From NCBI RefSeq assembly GCF_020687545.1, contig NZ_JAJEQX010000002.1, positions 1 to 64,000 of the forward strand: DNA of 64,000 nt. The letters run 5' to 3'. This document shows positions 34,080 to 43,708 of the stretch, in pieces. The position numbers and the translations under genes are program-made. Position 1 is the first letter of the stretch. Each line of letters begins with the position of its first letter. The notes beneath the pieces are model-generated. The model was not told the DNA's origin. It saw only the letters and a program-made list of their open reading frames with translations, and made no database searches. The stretch is from Ruminococcus turbiniformis (lineage in GTDB: Bacteria; Bacillota; Clostridia; Lachnospirales; Lachnospiraceae).

Positions 34080-34565
34080 TTGAAAAACAGAGCGGCTTAT
34101 TTTGGAGTTTTTACGGCACTGGCGCTGATTTTCAGTTATGTGGAGACTCTGATTCCGATCAATTTCGGCATTCCCGGGGTGAAACTCGGTCTTGCAAACC
34201 TGGTTATCGTTATTGTTCTTTATAAGAGAGGATGGAAGGAAGCGCTCCTTCTTTCTGTCGTGAGAATCGTGCTGGCAGGATTTATATTCGGAAACCTGTT
34301 CAGTATCCTGTACAGTCTTGCAGGCGGGATTTTAAGTCTCGCCGTAATGGCAGCGCTCTCGAAAAGGGACCTGTTCAGCGTGACCGGCGTCAGTATGGCC
34401 GGGGGAATCACGCATAATGTCGGCCAGCTCATCGTTGCAATGCTTGTTGTGGAGACGTATCAGGTAGGCTATTATTTTTCGGTGCTTCTCATCGCGGGCG
34501 TGCTGACCGGGGCCGTAATCGGCATCGTTGCATCCGAGGTGCTCAAAAGAATCCGAATATTTTAA
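34080..34565 (+). CDS. Gx transporter family protein (HepI-like)
   Basis: A 161-residue membrane protein with five or six hydrophobic segments and the family start LALIFSYVETLIPINFGIPG, followed by VKLGLANLVIVIVLY. Once annotated as heptaprenyl diphosphate synthase component I, the family is now placed near ECF-type S components and may handle a small cofactor or quinone precursor. It follows the NusG_II gene by 44 bases, and starts at TTG with AGGAGAGGG upstream. The link to ApbE and Rnf suggests a role in the same redox system. Confidence 0.8.
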   Translation: MKNRAAYFGVFTALALIFSYVETLIPINFGIPGVKLGLANLVIVIVLYKRGWKEALLLSVVRIVLAGFIFGNLFSILYSLAGGILSLAVMAALSKRDLFSVTGVSMAGGITHNVGQLIVAMLVVETYQVGYYFSVLLIAGVLTGAVIGIVASEVLKRIRIF

Positions 34566-34631
34566 CTTTGGAATATTTTAATTGGGGAATGTTTGAATTC
34601 GGTAATTTCAGCAGCAGAAAGGAAAAGGAAT

Positions 34632-35243
34632 ATGATTACATATATAAGAGGGGAACTTGCTTCCGTAGACGAACAGCGGGCAGTAGTAGATGTAGGCGGC
34701 GTCGGGTACAGCATATTCATGCCGCAGCAGGCGCTGTCTCTTCTCCCGCCGACAGGAAGCGAAGTCAAAATCCACACCTATCTCAACGTCAAGGAAGATG
34801 CCATGCAGCTTTTCGGCTTCCTGACAAGGGATGATCTGGAAATATTCAGGCTTGTGATCGGCGTAAGCGGTATCGGACCGAAAGGCGGACTCAATATTCT
34901 TTCCTGTCTGACGCCGGATGAGCTGCGTTTTGCCATCATGTCAGGGGACGCAAAGGCGATCTCAGCAGCCCCCGGAATCGGGAAAAAGACTGCGGAGAAG
35001 CTGATCGTAGAACTGAAGGATAAAATACATGTTGAGGATGTACTCGAACACGCGGCGCACGGGGACGAGTACCGCGCAGGAGAAGAAGACACGGCATCGG
35101 ATTCCATGCAGGCGGAAGCGGTGCAGGCGCTCGTAGCGCTCGGCTACGGAAGCGCGGAAAGCCTGCGGGCGGTAAAGAAAACATCACCGGACTGCGCAAC
35201 GGTGGAGGATATACTGAAAGAGGCACTGAAGTATCTCTTCTGA
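34632..35243 (+). CDS. ruvA: Holliday junction branch migration protein RuvA
   Basis: A 203-residue protein that binds four-way DNA junctions and loads RuvB. The N-terminal OB fold ([20 protein letters not shown]), two helix-hairpin-helix motifs ([14 protein letters not shown] and [19 protein letters not shown]) and the C-terminal RuvB-binding helices ([18 protein letters not shown]) are present. ATG 34632 is preferred over 34593; AAAGGAAAAGGAA lies upstream. Confidence 0.96.
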   Translation: MITYIRGELASVDEQRAVVDVGGVGYSIFMPQQALSLLPPTGSEVKIHTYLNVKEDAMQLFGFLTRDDLEIFRLVIGVSGIGPKGGLNILSCLTPDELRFAIMSGDAKAISAAPGIGKKTAEKLIVELKDKIHVEDVLEHAAHGDEYRAGEEDTASDSMQAEAVQALVALGYGSAESLRAVKKTSPDCATVEDILKEALKYLF

Positions 35244-35286
35244 TGTGCCTGCGCGTTTTAAGTACGAAGGGAACACAGAATCTATT

Positions 35287-36291
35287 ATGGGAAAACGAAT
35301 TATCACTACGGAAAATCTGGAAGAAGACATCAAGATCGAGGGTGAGCTGCGCCCTCAGCATCTGGATGAATATATCGGGCAGGAGAAGGCGAAGGAAACG
35401 CTGAAGATCTATATCGAGGCGGCGAAAGCCCGGGGAGAGGCGCTCGACCATGTGCTGTTTTACGGGCCTCCCGGACTCGGAAAGACAACGCTGGCCGGCA
35501 TCATTGCAAATGAGATGGGCGTCCATATGAAGGTGACGTCCGGTCCGGCTATCGAAAAGCCGGGCGAGATGGCTGCAATTTTAAACAGCCTTCAGGAACA
35601 CGACGTGCTCTTTGTAGATGAGATCCACCGGCTGAACCGTCAGGTGGAAGAAGTTCTCTATCCGGCCATGGAAGACTACGCTATCGACATTATGATCGGC
35701 AAAGGCGCGGGAGCACGGTCGATCCGTCTGAATCTGCCAAAGTTTACGCTTGTCGGAGCCACAACAAGGGCGGGAATGCTGACTGCTCCCTTAAGAGACC
35801 GCTTCGGAGTGGTAAACCGGCTGGAGTTTTACACGGACAGAGAACTTATGACGATAATCCTCCGGTCCGCCCATGTGCTCGGCGTGGAAATCGAGGAGGC
35901 GGGCGCCCTTGAACTTGCCCGCAGATCGCGCGGAACACCGAGACTTGCAAACAGGCTTCTCAAACGGGTGCGCGATTTTGCCCAGGTGAAATATGACGGA
36001 AAAATCACAAAAGAGGTTGCAAATTACGCGCTGGATCTCCTGGATGTGGACAAGTACGGTCTGGATCACATTGACCGGAGCATCCTTCTGACGATGATCG
36101 AGAAATTTCAGGGAGGTCCCGTAGGGCTTGACACCCTGGCTGCGGCCATCTCTGAGGATGCGGGGACACTCGAGGATGTGTATGAGCCGTATCTTTTAAA
36201 AAACGGCTTTATCCAGCGGACTCCGCGGGGAAGAGTCGTGACCGAGTTCGCGTACCGGCATCTCGGAATCCCGTGGATCGGCAGTTCATAA
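35287..36291 (+). CDS. ruvB: Holliday junction branch migration ATPase RuvB
   Basis: A 334-residue AAA+ motor. Walker A is [15 protein letters not shown], Walker [19 protein letters not shown], sensor 1 [13 protein letters not shown] with the arginine-finger region [14 protein letters not shown], and the C-terminal winged helix ends [23 protein letters not shown] 35287 matches the family start; a GTG at 35245 has no ribosome site. The pair with ruvA is standard. Confidence 0.96.
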   Translation: MGKRIITTENLEEDIKIEGELRPQHLDEYIGQEKAKETLKIYIEAAKARGEALDHVLFYGPPGLGKTTLAGIIANEMGVHMKVTSGPAIEKPGEMAAILNSLQEHDVLFVDEIHRLNRQVEEVLYPAMEDYAIDIMIGKGAGARSIRLNLPKFTLVGATTRAGMLTAPLRDRFGVVNRLEFYTDRELMTIILRSAHVLGVEIEEAGALELARRSRGTPRLANRLLKRVRDFAQVKYDGKITKEVANYALDLLDVDKYGLDHIDRSILLTMIEKFQGGPVGLDTLAAAISEDAGTLEDVYEPYLLKNGFIQRTPRGRVVTEFAYRHLGIPWIGSS

Positions 36292-36324
36292 AAACCCGGA
36301 GAATGGCAATTCATGAAAAAACTG

Positions 36325-36353
36325 TTGGTTTTTGCTGGTAAATAGTTTATAAT
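36325..36353 (+). promoter_or_regulatory. Promoter of zapA
   Basis: TTGGTT (36325-36330), 17 bases and a perfect TATAAT (36348-36353), 28 bases before the zapA start codon. Confidence 0.65.
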
Positions 36354-36381
36354 ATCATGTAAGAAACGCGAGGAGGATACT

Positions 36382-36792
36382 ATGAGTTCAGCAAAACATT
36401 TTACAGAAGTATTGATCGGGGGAAAAGTATATACTTTAAGCGGGTTTGAAGGCGAAGAATATCTGCAGAAAGTATCTTCCTATCTGAATCACAAGATAAC
36501 GGAGTGCGCGAACAGCGAAGGATACAGAAAGCAGAGCGCTGACACAAGAAACGTACTTCTCGCCCTGAACATTGCCGATGACTATTTCAAAGCGAAAAAG
36601 CAGGGAGATTCTCTGGAGAGCGATATCGAGCTGAAGGATAAGGAGATGTACGACTTAAAACATGAACTCATCTCCGCACAGATCAAACTGGAAAACGCGG
36701 AGAAAGAGCTGGCCAAGATGAAGGAAGAGAACAATGATCTCCAGATGCAGATCGTGAAGCTCGAAACAGAGATGAAAAACCGTAGAAGGTAA
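36382..36792 (+). CDS. zapA: Cell division protein ZapA
   Basis: A 136-residue FtsZ-ring stabiliser. The N-terminal ZapA head (TEVLIGGKVYTLSGFEGEEY, LQKVSSYLNHKITEC) is followed by a long coiled coil from about residue 75 to the end (LKHELISAQIKLENAEKELA). It bundles FtsZ filaments at midcell. GAGGAGG lies upstream. Confidence 0.9.
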   Translation: MSSAKHFTEVLIGGKVYTLSGFEGEEYLQKVSSYLNHKITECANSEGYRKQSADTRNVLLALNIADDYFKAKKQGDSLESDIELKDKEMYDLKHELISAQIKLENAEKELAKMKEENNDLQMQIVKLETEMKNRRR

Positions 36793-36799
36793 CAAATAA

Positions 36800-36830
36800 A
36801 GGCTGTCCTAACCGACAGCCTGTTTCATTA
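36800..36830 (+). terminator. Hairpin terminator after zapA
   Basis: AGGCTGTC (36800-36807) pairs with GACAGCCT (36814-36821), loop of six, followed by a weak T-rich stretch GTTTCATTAT. Confidence 0.6.
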
Positions 36831-36907
36831 TACAGAAAAGTTTTATATTCATAATTACAGAAAGATTTATTATACAGAGAAAGGTATTTTAGAAAAAGGT
36901 ATTCTAT

Positions 36908-39397
36908 ATGACAGACCGAAAGATCGAGATCCTGGCGCCCGCCGGATCGTACGCGTCTTTTAAAGCCGCCCTGTGCGCAGGCGCGGATGCTGTATATGCC
37001 GGCGGCTCTCAGTTCGGGGCCCGCGCGTATGCAGACAATTTCACAAAGGAGGAGCTGATCGCAGCCATCAGGGAGGCGCATCTGCACGGACGGAGACTTT
37101 ATCTCACCGTGAACACGCTGCTGAAGGATTCGGAGATCAGCGGTCTTTATGAATGGCTCCTTCCTTTCTATGAATGCGGCCTGGACGCAGTGATCGTACA
37201 GGACACAGGAGTCTTTGAACTGGTACGGACCTGTTTCCCCGGTCTTGACATCCATGTGAGCACGCAGATGTCAATTGCGGGAGCGTACGGCGCGAAGTTT
37301 ATGGAATCCCAGGGGGCTACCCGCGTTGTGCCGGCAAGGGAGCTTTCCCTCGGGGAGATCCGGCAGATCCGCCGGGAGACGGATCTTGAGATCGAGTGCT
37401 TCGTACACGGCGCTCTCTGCTACTGTTATTCCGGCCAGTGCCTTTTAAGCAGCATGATCGGCGGCAGAAGCGGCAACCGGGGCCAGTGCGCCCAACCGTG
37501 CCGCCTTCCCTATACAGTGGACGGCAGGAAAAGACATTTTCTGAGTCCGAAAGATATCTGCACGCTGGAGATCATCCCTGATCTCATCGAGGCAGGCGTG
37601 GATTCCTTCAAGATCGAGGGGCGGATGAAAAAACCGGAGTATGTGGCGGCTGTTACGGCTATGTACCGGAAATATACGGATCTCTTTCTGAAAAGCGGAA
37701 GAGAAGGGTACCATGTGCTTCCCGGGGACCGGGACATGCTTATGGATCTGTACAACCGGGGCGGCTCATCAACCGGATATTACAAGACGCACAACGGCCC
37801 GGACATGATGGCCTTTGACCGGCCGAACCACGCCGGTGTTCCTGCGCTTTCCGTACAGTCTCAGAAGGGCAGGAGAGTCTGTGCAAAGGCGCTGCGCGAG
37901 CTGTCTCCCGGAGACGTAATTGAGATTACCGGCGGGAAAGACAACTATACAACCGGAAGCCGTGTGGGTGCGGGAGATGAAATTTCCTTCCTTGTACAGA
38001 GAGAGACCCGGCTGAAACCGGGAACCATTCTTCCGCGAATCCGCAGCGCCTCTCTCATTGACCGCATTCAGAAAACGTACACAGATGCCGGACTCAGAAG
38101 AGGAATCACCGGTATGTTTACCGCCGAAAAGGGAAGCCCGGCAGTTCTGTCCGTAAGCTGCGACGGCGTGACATGCAACACCTTTACAGAAGAACCTGTA
38201 CAGCAGGCCCAGAGCCGTCCGGCGGACGAGGCGTCCGTGCAAAACCGGCTCGAAAAAACCGGCGGCACTGCATTTTTCTTCCGGAAACTGGAAATAAACA
38301 TGGAGAGCGATCTTTTTCTCCCGGTAGGGCAGTTAAATCTGTTAAGAAGAGATGCTCTGGAGAAGCTGGAGCGCTCAATTGCCGCAAAATACGAGCGGCC
38401 CCGGCCGGAGGGATATCCCGAAGAAACGGAACGCCAGACAGGATGCGGATCAAAATACGGAACAGGATGTGGAATAGAATGTGGAGCAGAGCCATCTGAC
38501 GACAGGACGGAAAGTTCCGCTTGTGACGCCATGCCCCTCTCTGTATCCGTGCAGACAGAAGAGCAGTTATCGGCAGTTCTTTCATTTGCCGAAGAAAACA
38601 GAGGTGCTGTCGGGCGCGTCCATGCGGATCTGAGTATCTTCTCCGGTTCTGCAGCTGAACGGGAATCCAAAGCTGTAAGCGCGGCTGACTGCGTATCAGC
38701 GTTTCACCGGGCGGGAGTCCGTCTCGGGCTCTCTCTTCCCCATATTTTCAGACAGGGGGCGCTGCGGGGCTCTTCCGACGTGCGAAGAACGATAGAAGAG
38801 CTGCTTAAATCCGGCAATTTTGATCATGTTCTGATCAGAAATTATGAGGAGTTTCAGCTGCTTTTAGAACTGAAATTTGACAAAACAGTAATTCTGGACC
38901 ATAATCTATATGTGTTTAACCGGTATGCAAAAGCGTTCTGGAATCGACTCGGTGTGACAGAGTTCACAGCTCCGCTGGAACTGAACGCCCGGGAACTTGA
39001 GTCCCTCGGACTTTCGGACTGCGAGCTTGCGGTGTCAGGCCCTGTTCCTGTCATGCTGTCCTCCCAGTGCCTTCTTCGCAGTACCGGACGCTGCACATCC
39101 GGGAAAAAGGGACACACCGCTGTTCTGACGGACCGCTTCGGGAACCGGTATCCTTCCGTGAGCCGGTGTGATTCCTGTTACAGCATACTCTACAATTATG
39201 AGCCTCTGTATCTCGGAGAGGAGGCGGAGCGGATCCGCATGCTTTTCCCCGCCGCATTGAGGGCAGAGTTTGTGTCGGAAGACCGTTCCCAGGTTTTCAG
39301 TATGCTGAACCGAATAAAAAAGGCATTCCGCGGGGAAGATCCGGGAGATGTTCCTTTCCCGTACACGGAAGGGCATTTCAACCGCGGAGTACGATAA
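36908..39397 (+). CDS. Large U32 family peptidase-like protein with DUF3656 region
   Basis: An 829-residue protein. Residues about 1-290 are the U32 core: EILAPAGSYASFKAALCAGA, DAVIVQDTGVFELVR, and the Cys-containing signature IECFVHGALCYCYSGQCLLS followed by RSGNRGQCAQPCRLPY, which binds an iron-sulfur cluster in relatives. The middle region (about 380-490) is DUF3656-like. A hydrophilic, Cys- and Gly-rich linker lies near residue 510-540 (TGCGSKYGTGCGIECGA), unlike the rest. The C-terminal third repeats a barrel-like segment with a second Cys set (CLLRSTGRCTSG, CDSCYSI). Related proteins (RlhA, TrhP) hydroxylate RNA bases; the exact substrate is unknown. Confidence 0.85.
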   Translation: MTDRKIEILAPAGSYASFKAALCAGADAVYAGGSQFGARAYADNFTKEELIAAIREAHLHGRRLYLTVNTLLKDSEISGLYEWLLPFYECGLDAVIVQDTGVFELVRTCFPGLDIHVSTQMSIAGAYGAKFMESQGATRVVPARELSLGEIRQIRRETDLEIECFVHGALCYCYSGQCLLSSMIGGRSGNRGQCAQPCRLPYTVDGRKRHFLSPKDICTLEIIPDLIEAGVDSFKIEGRMKKPEYVAAVTAMYRKYTDLFLKSGREGYHVLPGDRDMLMDLYNRGGSSTGYYKTHNGPDMMAFDRPNHAGVPALSVQSQKGRRVCAKALRELSPGDVIEITGGKDNYTTGSRVGAGDEISFLVQRETRLKPGTILPRIRSASLIDRIQKTYTDAGLRRGITGMFTAEKGSPAVLSVSCDGVTCNTFTEEPVQQAQSRPADEASVQNRLEKTGGTAFFFRKLEINMESDLFLPVGQLNLLRRDALEKLERSIAAKYERPRPEGYPEETERQTGCGSKYGTGCGIECGAEPSDDRTESSACDAMPLSVSVQTEEQLSAVLSFAEENRGAVGRVHADLSIFSGSAAERESKAVSAADCVSAFHRAGVRLGLSLPHIFRQGALRGSSDVRRTIEELLKSGNFDHVLIRNYEEFQLLLELKFDKTVILDHNLYVFNRYAKAFWNRLGVTEFTAPLELNARELESLGLSDCELAVSGPVPVMLSSQCLLRSTGRCTSGKKGHTAVLTDRFGNRYPSVSRCDSCYSILYNYEPLYLGEEAERIRMLFPAALRAEFVSEDRSQVFSMLNRIKKAFRGEDPGDVPFPYTEGHFNRGVR

Positions 39398-39409
39398 GCA
39401 GGTGACGAT

Positions 39410-40867
39410 ATGACCAACATTTTGATACAGCTTTCCAAATATGTCATCATTGTTCTGATGGCAGCATATACATTTTCCTGTTTTTCCATATTTACAAGGA
39501 ATTACGAGGATGAGGAGAAGAGGGTGCTGATCCGTCAGGATGTCCTTCTGTTTCTCATGCAGGGCGTTGCCTTTCTGACGATGTACCTGGCCGCGGACGA
39601 TATGAGGATTCTCTTTCTCTATGCGGCTCTGGCGGTCGTCCTTCTGGCGGTAATCATTTTATACAATCTGATTTACCCGAATGTTTCAAGGCTCGTCGTA
39701 AACAATATGTGTATGCTTATTACAGCCGGAATGATCATGATCACGCGGCTGTCCTCCGACAACGAGTCTCCTTACGGGACTGCGATCAGACAGCTTGTCT
39801 TCGTCGTGCTCGGCGTTGTGTTCGGGCTGATTGTCCCGGTTTTGATCCGGAAACTTACTTTTCTGGATAAATGGACTTACGTGTACGCCGCGGTGGGCGG
39901 CGGAGCGCTTCTGGCAGTCGCTCTGTTTGCACAGATCTCCGGAGGCGCAAAGCTCGGATTTGAGATTATGGGAATCAATATCCAGCCGTCAGAGTTTGTA
40001 AAAATACTGTTCGTGTTTTATGTAGCTTCCAGCCTGAACCGTTCCAGGGAATTTAAAAATATTGTCATCACGACAGCCGTCGCGGCAGCCCATGTGCTGA
40101 TCCTTGTACTGTCCACGGATCTGGGTGCGGCCCTGATCTTCTTCGTCGTGTACCTTGTTATGCTCTACGTGGCCACAAGACAGCCCCTGTACGCTGTCGC
40201 CGGTCTGGGAGCCGGAGCTGGAGCCGCAGTGATCGGATATCATCTATTCTCCCATATTCAGGTGAGGGTCGAGGCGTGGCAGGACCCGATCGGCACTTAC
40301 AATGACAGCGGATATCAGGTGGCACAGTCTCTGTTTGCCATCGGCACGGGAAGCTGGTTTGGCACGGGACTGTTCCAGGGATCCCCTGACATGATACCTG
40401 TATCGGAGACAGACTTTATCTTCTCCGCGATTATAGAGGAAATGGGAATGATCTACGGGCTTTGCCTGATTCTGATCTGCGTGAGCTGTTATGTAATGTT
40501 TCTCAATATTGCGATGGAACTCCACAACAGTTTCTACAAGCTGGTCGCTCTCGGACTCGGCACCTGCTATATTTTCCAGGTGTTCCTACAGATCGGCGGA
40601 GTGACCAAATTTATCCCCTCAACCGGAATGACCCTTCCGTTTGTAAGTTACGGGGGAAGCTCAATGCTCAGCACGATGATCATGTTCGGGATCATACAGG
40701 GGCTCTATATACTGAGGGAGGATGAAGAAGAAAAACTGGAATTAGAAAGGGAGTCGAGAAATGGCCTGGGAAGAACAGCAGCCCGAAAGAAGAAGACAGG
40801 CGGGACGAAATTCGAAGAAGTCCCGCAGCAGAGGCCGCGCAAAAAGAAAAGAACGCGCGCAAAATAG
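39410..40867 (+). CDS. FtsW/RodA/SpoVE family peptidoglycan glycosyltransferase
   Basis: A 485-residue SEDS protein with ten membrane helices. Conserved SEDS elements are GAKLGFEIMGINIQPSEFVK, STDLGAALIFFVVYLVMLY (active-site Asp region), and the end motif TGMTLPFVSYGGSSMLSTMI. It polymerises lipid II together with its partner class B PBP, encoded by the next gene. The C-terminal 40 residues are a cytosolic tail rich in Lys and Arg; the last 107 bases of the gene are also read in another frame as the start of the PBP. Confidence 0.92.
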   Translation: MTNILIQLSKYVIIVLMAAYTFSCFSIFTRNYEDEEKRVLIRQDVLLFLMQGVAFLTMYLAADDMRILFLYAALAVVLLAVIILYNLIYPNVSRLVVNNMCMLITAGMIMITRLSSDNESPYGTAIRQLVFVVLGVVFGLIVPVLIRKLTFLDKWTYVYAAVGGGALLAVALFAQISGGAKLGFEIMGINIQPSEFVKILFVFYVASSLNRSREFKNIVITTAVAAAHVLILVLSTDLGAALIFFVVYLVMLYVATRQPLYAVAGLGAGAGAAVIGYHLFSHIQVRVEAWQDPIGTYNDSGYQVAQSLFAIGTGSWFGTGLFQGSPDMIPVSETDFIFSAIIEEMGMIYGLCLILICVSCYVMFLNIAMELHNSFYKLVALGLGTCYIFQVFLQIGGVTKFIPSTGMTLPFVSYGGSSMLSTMIMFGIIQGLYILREDEEEKLELERESRNGLGRTAARKKKTGGTKFEEVPQQRPRKKKRTRAK

Positions 40868-42269
40868 AGAGTTCGCATGGATCACTTACTTTTTCGTGAT
40901 TCTGTTTATCGCCCTGATGGGATATCTCGTCTATTTTACGGTTGTGCGTGCATCCACCTTCGTAAACAGCCCTTATAACCAGCGGCAGAACGCATTTGCG
41001 GAGCGGGTTATAAGAGGCAGCATCACGGACCGGAACGGAAACGTACTGGCGGAGACGGATGCTGCGGAAGACGGGACAGAGACGCGGTATTATCCTTATG
41101 GTTCTCTTTTCGCCCATGTGGTGGGCTACAGCGATGACGAGCTTGGAACAACCGGACTTGAGGCGGTGGAGAACTTTGAACTTCTGACTTCAAACGCGTT
41201 TTTCGTCGAGAAGATACAGAACGAGTTCAATGAACAGAAAAATCAGGGAGACACGGTCGTCACCACACTTGACGCAAATCTCCAGCAGGCGGCTTACGAT
41301 GCGCTTGGAGACTACAAAGGCGCCGTCGTCGTCATGGAGGCGGACACCGGGAAAATACTCGCCATGGTGTCAAAGCCGGATTTTGATCCGAACACCGTGT
41401 ACGAAAACTGGGCTACTCTGAATTCCGACGAGGAGAACAGTCCCCTTCTTAACAGGGCGACAAGCGGCTCCTATGCGCCGGGATCCGTATTTAAAATCGT
41501 GACGGCGCTGGCATATATGCGCCAGAACAGCGATTACAGCTCCTACACTTACGACTGCGGGGGCTCCATTACAATGGACAATACAACGATCAACTGCTTC
41601 GGCAGAACTGTTCACGGATTTGAAGACCTGAGAAGTTCCTTTGCCAACTCGTGCAACGCGTCCTTCGCCAATATCGGACTGATGCTTGACATTGCAGGTT
41701 ACCGCCAGACCGCGGAAGATCTGCTGTTCAACTCGGAACTTCCGAGTGTCCTTGATTATACAAAGAGTTCATTCGCTCTGGATGAGGATTCTCCGTCTTC
41801 GGAGATCATGATGACCGCGATGGGGCAGGGCGAGACAACCGTCAGCCCTTACCATATGGCGCTGATCACACAGGCGATCGCCAACGGCGGCACACTGATG
41901 GAGCCTTACCTTGTGGATTCGGTTACAAATTACACAGGCACCGAGGTACGCAAAAATGTACCGAAAAGCTACGGCAGACTGATGACTTCGGATGAAGCGG
42001 CTCAGCTCAAGGAATATATGTGTGCGGTAATCAGTGAGGGGACGGGATCCGAGCTTTCCGGGCGTTCCTACAGCGTGGCAGGAAAGACCGGTACCGCGGA
42101 ATACAGCCTTACGGACGGAGAGATGACCCATTCCTGGTTTGTCGGATTTACCAATGTAGACAATCCGGAGCTGGTAATCTCTGTAATTACGGAAGGCTCT
42201 GACGGAAGCGCCGGCGGACGGGCAGTGTCCATCGCCGGAACGATTCTTGATTCCTATTACAGTTCATAA
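40761..42269 (+). CDS. Class B penicillin-binding protein (transpeptidase)
   Basis: A 502-residue transpeptidase that cross-links peptidoglycan. It has a very basic cytosolic N-terminus (about 35 residues), one membrane helix (WITYFFVILFIALMGYLVYF), a short N-terminal domain with RGSITDRNGNVLAET, and the transpeptidase domain with APGSVFKIVTAL (catalytic Ser, SxxK), NSCN (SxN) and AGKTGTAEY. It is shorter than PBP2 or SpoVD and resembles PbpA. AAAGGGAG seven bases before the ATG supports the start inside the SEDS gene. The two proteins almost certainly act as a pair. Confidence 0.93.
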   Translation: MAWEEQQPERRRQAGRNSKKSRSRGRAKRKERAQNREFAWITYFFVILFIALMGYLVYFTVVRASTFVNSPYNQRQNAFAERVIRGSITDRNGNVLAETDAAEDGTETRYYPYGSLFAHVVGYSDDELGTTGLEAVENFELLTSNAFFVEKIQNEFNEQKNQGDTVVTTLDANLQQAAYDALGDYKGAVVVMEADTGKILAMVSKPDFDPNTVYENWATLNSDEENSPLLNRATSGSYAPGSVFKIVTALAYMRQNSDYSSYTYDCGGSITMDNTTINCFGRTVHGFEDLRSSFANSCNASFANIGLMLDIAGYRQTAEDLLFNSELPSVLDYTKSSFALDEDSPSSEIMMTAMGQGETTVSPYHMALITQAIANGGTLMEPYLVDSVTNYTGTEVRKNVPKSYGRLMTSDEAAQLKEYMCAVISEGTGSELSGRSYSVAGKTGTAEYSLTDGEMTHSWFVGFTNVDNPELVISVITEGSDGSAGGRAVSIAGTILDSYYSS

Positions 42270-42280
42270 GAGATGGTATT

Positions 42281-42625
42281 ATGCAGATAAAATTCTACTG
42301 TGATCTCTATGTCAGTGAATGCTGGCAGAGCAAAAAGGCAAAAATAATGAAAAAGCTGAAAGAGAACAGACTCCAGCCGGCGGTGTATGTGGTTGCCCTC
42401 TCCCAGGGCAGCCAGAACCACCTGGAGTTCTTTTCCAGCATGCTTTTGAAGCAGCATATTTTTGACAATGCCAGTCTGTTTGTCGTGGGGATTGCAGACG
42501 GATATGACGAGGCGCTTTTCTGCGTCAGGGAAATAACCTCTCAGGTGTACAGCGAGACGAAGGAAACGGATATCCGCGGCTATCTGCTGAAGAAGCAGGA
42601 AGAATACGAGAGAACAGGACGGTAG
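42281..42625 (+). CDS. Conserved hypothetical protein
   Basis: A 114-residue soluble protein, starting 11 bases after the PBP gene. It has an alternating strand-helix pattern (IKFYCDLYV, PAVYVVALSQG, ASLFVVGIADGYDEAL) that could be a small alpha/beta domain, and a charged C-terminus. I do not recognise the family. Position between cell-wall genes and the YtfI/YtfJ-like genes suggests an envelope or sporulation setting, with no firmer clue. Confidence 0.75.
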   Translation: MQIKFYCDLYVSECWQSKKAKIMKKLKENRLQPAVYVVALSQGSQNHLEFFSSMLLKQHIFDNASLFVVGIADGYDEALFCVREITSQVYSETKETDIRGYLLKKQEEYERTGR

Positions 42626-42630
42626 ATCAG

Positions 42631-43653
42631 ATGCTGCACATTATTCTGCTCATTTTAAAAATTATCGGGTTTCTCATACTCGGCATACTGGCACTGATCC
42701 TGCTTCTCGCCGCGCTGATTCTTCTCGCGCCGGCCGTATACAGTGCAGAAGGGTCTGTCGGTGAAAAACCGGGAGAAGGAAAGCCGCGCCCGGCAGAATG
42801 CCGGATTCGTTTTCACTGGCTGTTTCACCTGATCTCCGGAGAAGCGGTCTGCAAAAACGGAGAGTTCCGCTGGCATCTCCGGGCCGCGTGGAAGCATTTC
42901 CGAAGCGAGGCTGAGAGCAGCCCTTCCCAGCAGTCACAGACACCGCAGCCTTCCTATTCTTCGCAGTCTTCACAGCCTGCCCGGACTGCAGGAGAAAAAC
43001 AGACCGGTACAACGGGGCAGGGTCAGAAGAACACATCCGTGCAGAAAGCTGCATCGACACCGGAATCTGCCCCGGCACAGAAAACCGCTCCGGCACAGAG
43101 TGAGCCACAGTCACAGACTGCAAAGCCGGAGCCGAAGCAAAAGCAGCTTCCGCGTTCCGGACGGGAAGAAAAGCATGGCACTTCTGCAAAAAAGAAATTT
43201 TCCACTTTCAGAGACAGGCTCTGCGCTTTGAAAGACAGGATAAAATACAAATTCCGGAGATTCTGTGATAAGATAAAATCACTGAACAGGAAAAAGGAAA
43301 AGATTACCGCCTTTCTGCAAAATAAGATTCATCAGAACGCTTTTTTCCGGCTGCTGAAAGAGATAAAACGTCTTCTCCGGTTCCTGAAACCGGATCATGC
43401 GGACGTACATGTCGAATTCGGCTTTTCCGATCCGGCGTACACCGGATATACGCTCGCCGCACTGAGCATGATCTGGCCGTTTTTCGGGGAGCACGCCGAT
43501 ATCCGGCCGGATTTTGAACGCAGCGTCCTGAAAGGAACGGCAAACGTCAGCGGAAAGATCCGGGCCGGATACGCGCTGATTTTTGCGTGGAACATGATCT
43601 GGGATAAAAACGTGAGAACTACATTCCGTCATATCAGACGGTTCAGACTGTAA
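42631..43653 (+). CDS. DUF2953 membrane protein (YtfI-like)
   Basis: A 340-residue protein with an N-terminal hydrophobic hairpin (LLILKIIGFLILGILALILL...), then a long low-complexity segment rich in Ser, Gln, Pro and Ala (about 90-185), a basic region, and the DUF2953 domain near the C-terminus (FLKPDHADVHVEFGFSDPAYTGYTLAAL). In Bacillus the homologue ytfI stands beside ytfJ, as here. Function is unknown; a sporulation link is inferred from the neighbour. The low-complexity insert is longer than expected. Confidence 0.8.
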   Translation: MLHIILLILKIIGFLILGILALILLLAALILLAPAVYSAEGSVGEKPGEGKPRPAECRIRFHWLFHLISGEAVCKNGEFRWHLRAAWKHFRSEAESSPSQQSQTPQPSYSSQSSQPARTAGEKQTGTTGQGQKNTSVQKAASTPESAPAQKTAPAQSEPQSQTAKPEPKQKQLPRSGREEKHGTSAKKKFSTFRDRLCALKDRIKYKFRRFCDKIKSLNRKKEKITAFLQNKIHQNAFFRLLKEIKRLLRFLKPDHADVHVEFGFSDPAYTGYTLAALSMIWPFFGEHADIRPDFERSVLKGTANVSGKIRAGYALIFAWNMIWDKNVRTTFRHIRRFRL

Positions 43654-43708
43654 ATCCTGTATTTTACAGGCGGTCGTAAAATAGTCAAATACGAGGAGGA
43701 ACTTAAAA

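Noticed and set aside
35245-35286. GTG start 14 codons upstream for ruvB
   Set aside because: No ribosome site, and RuvB proteins begin close to the later ATG.
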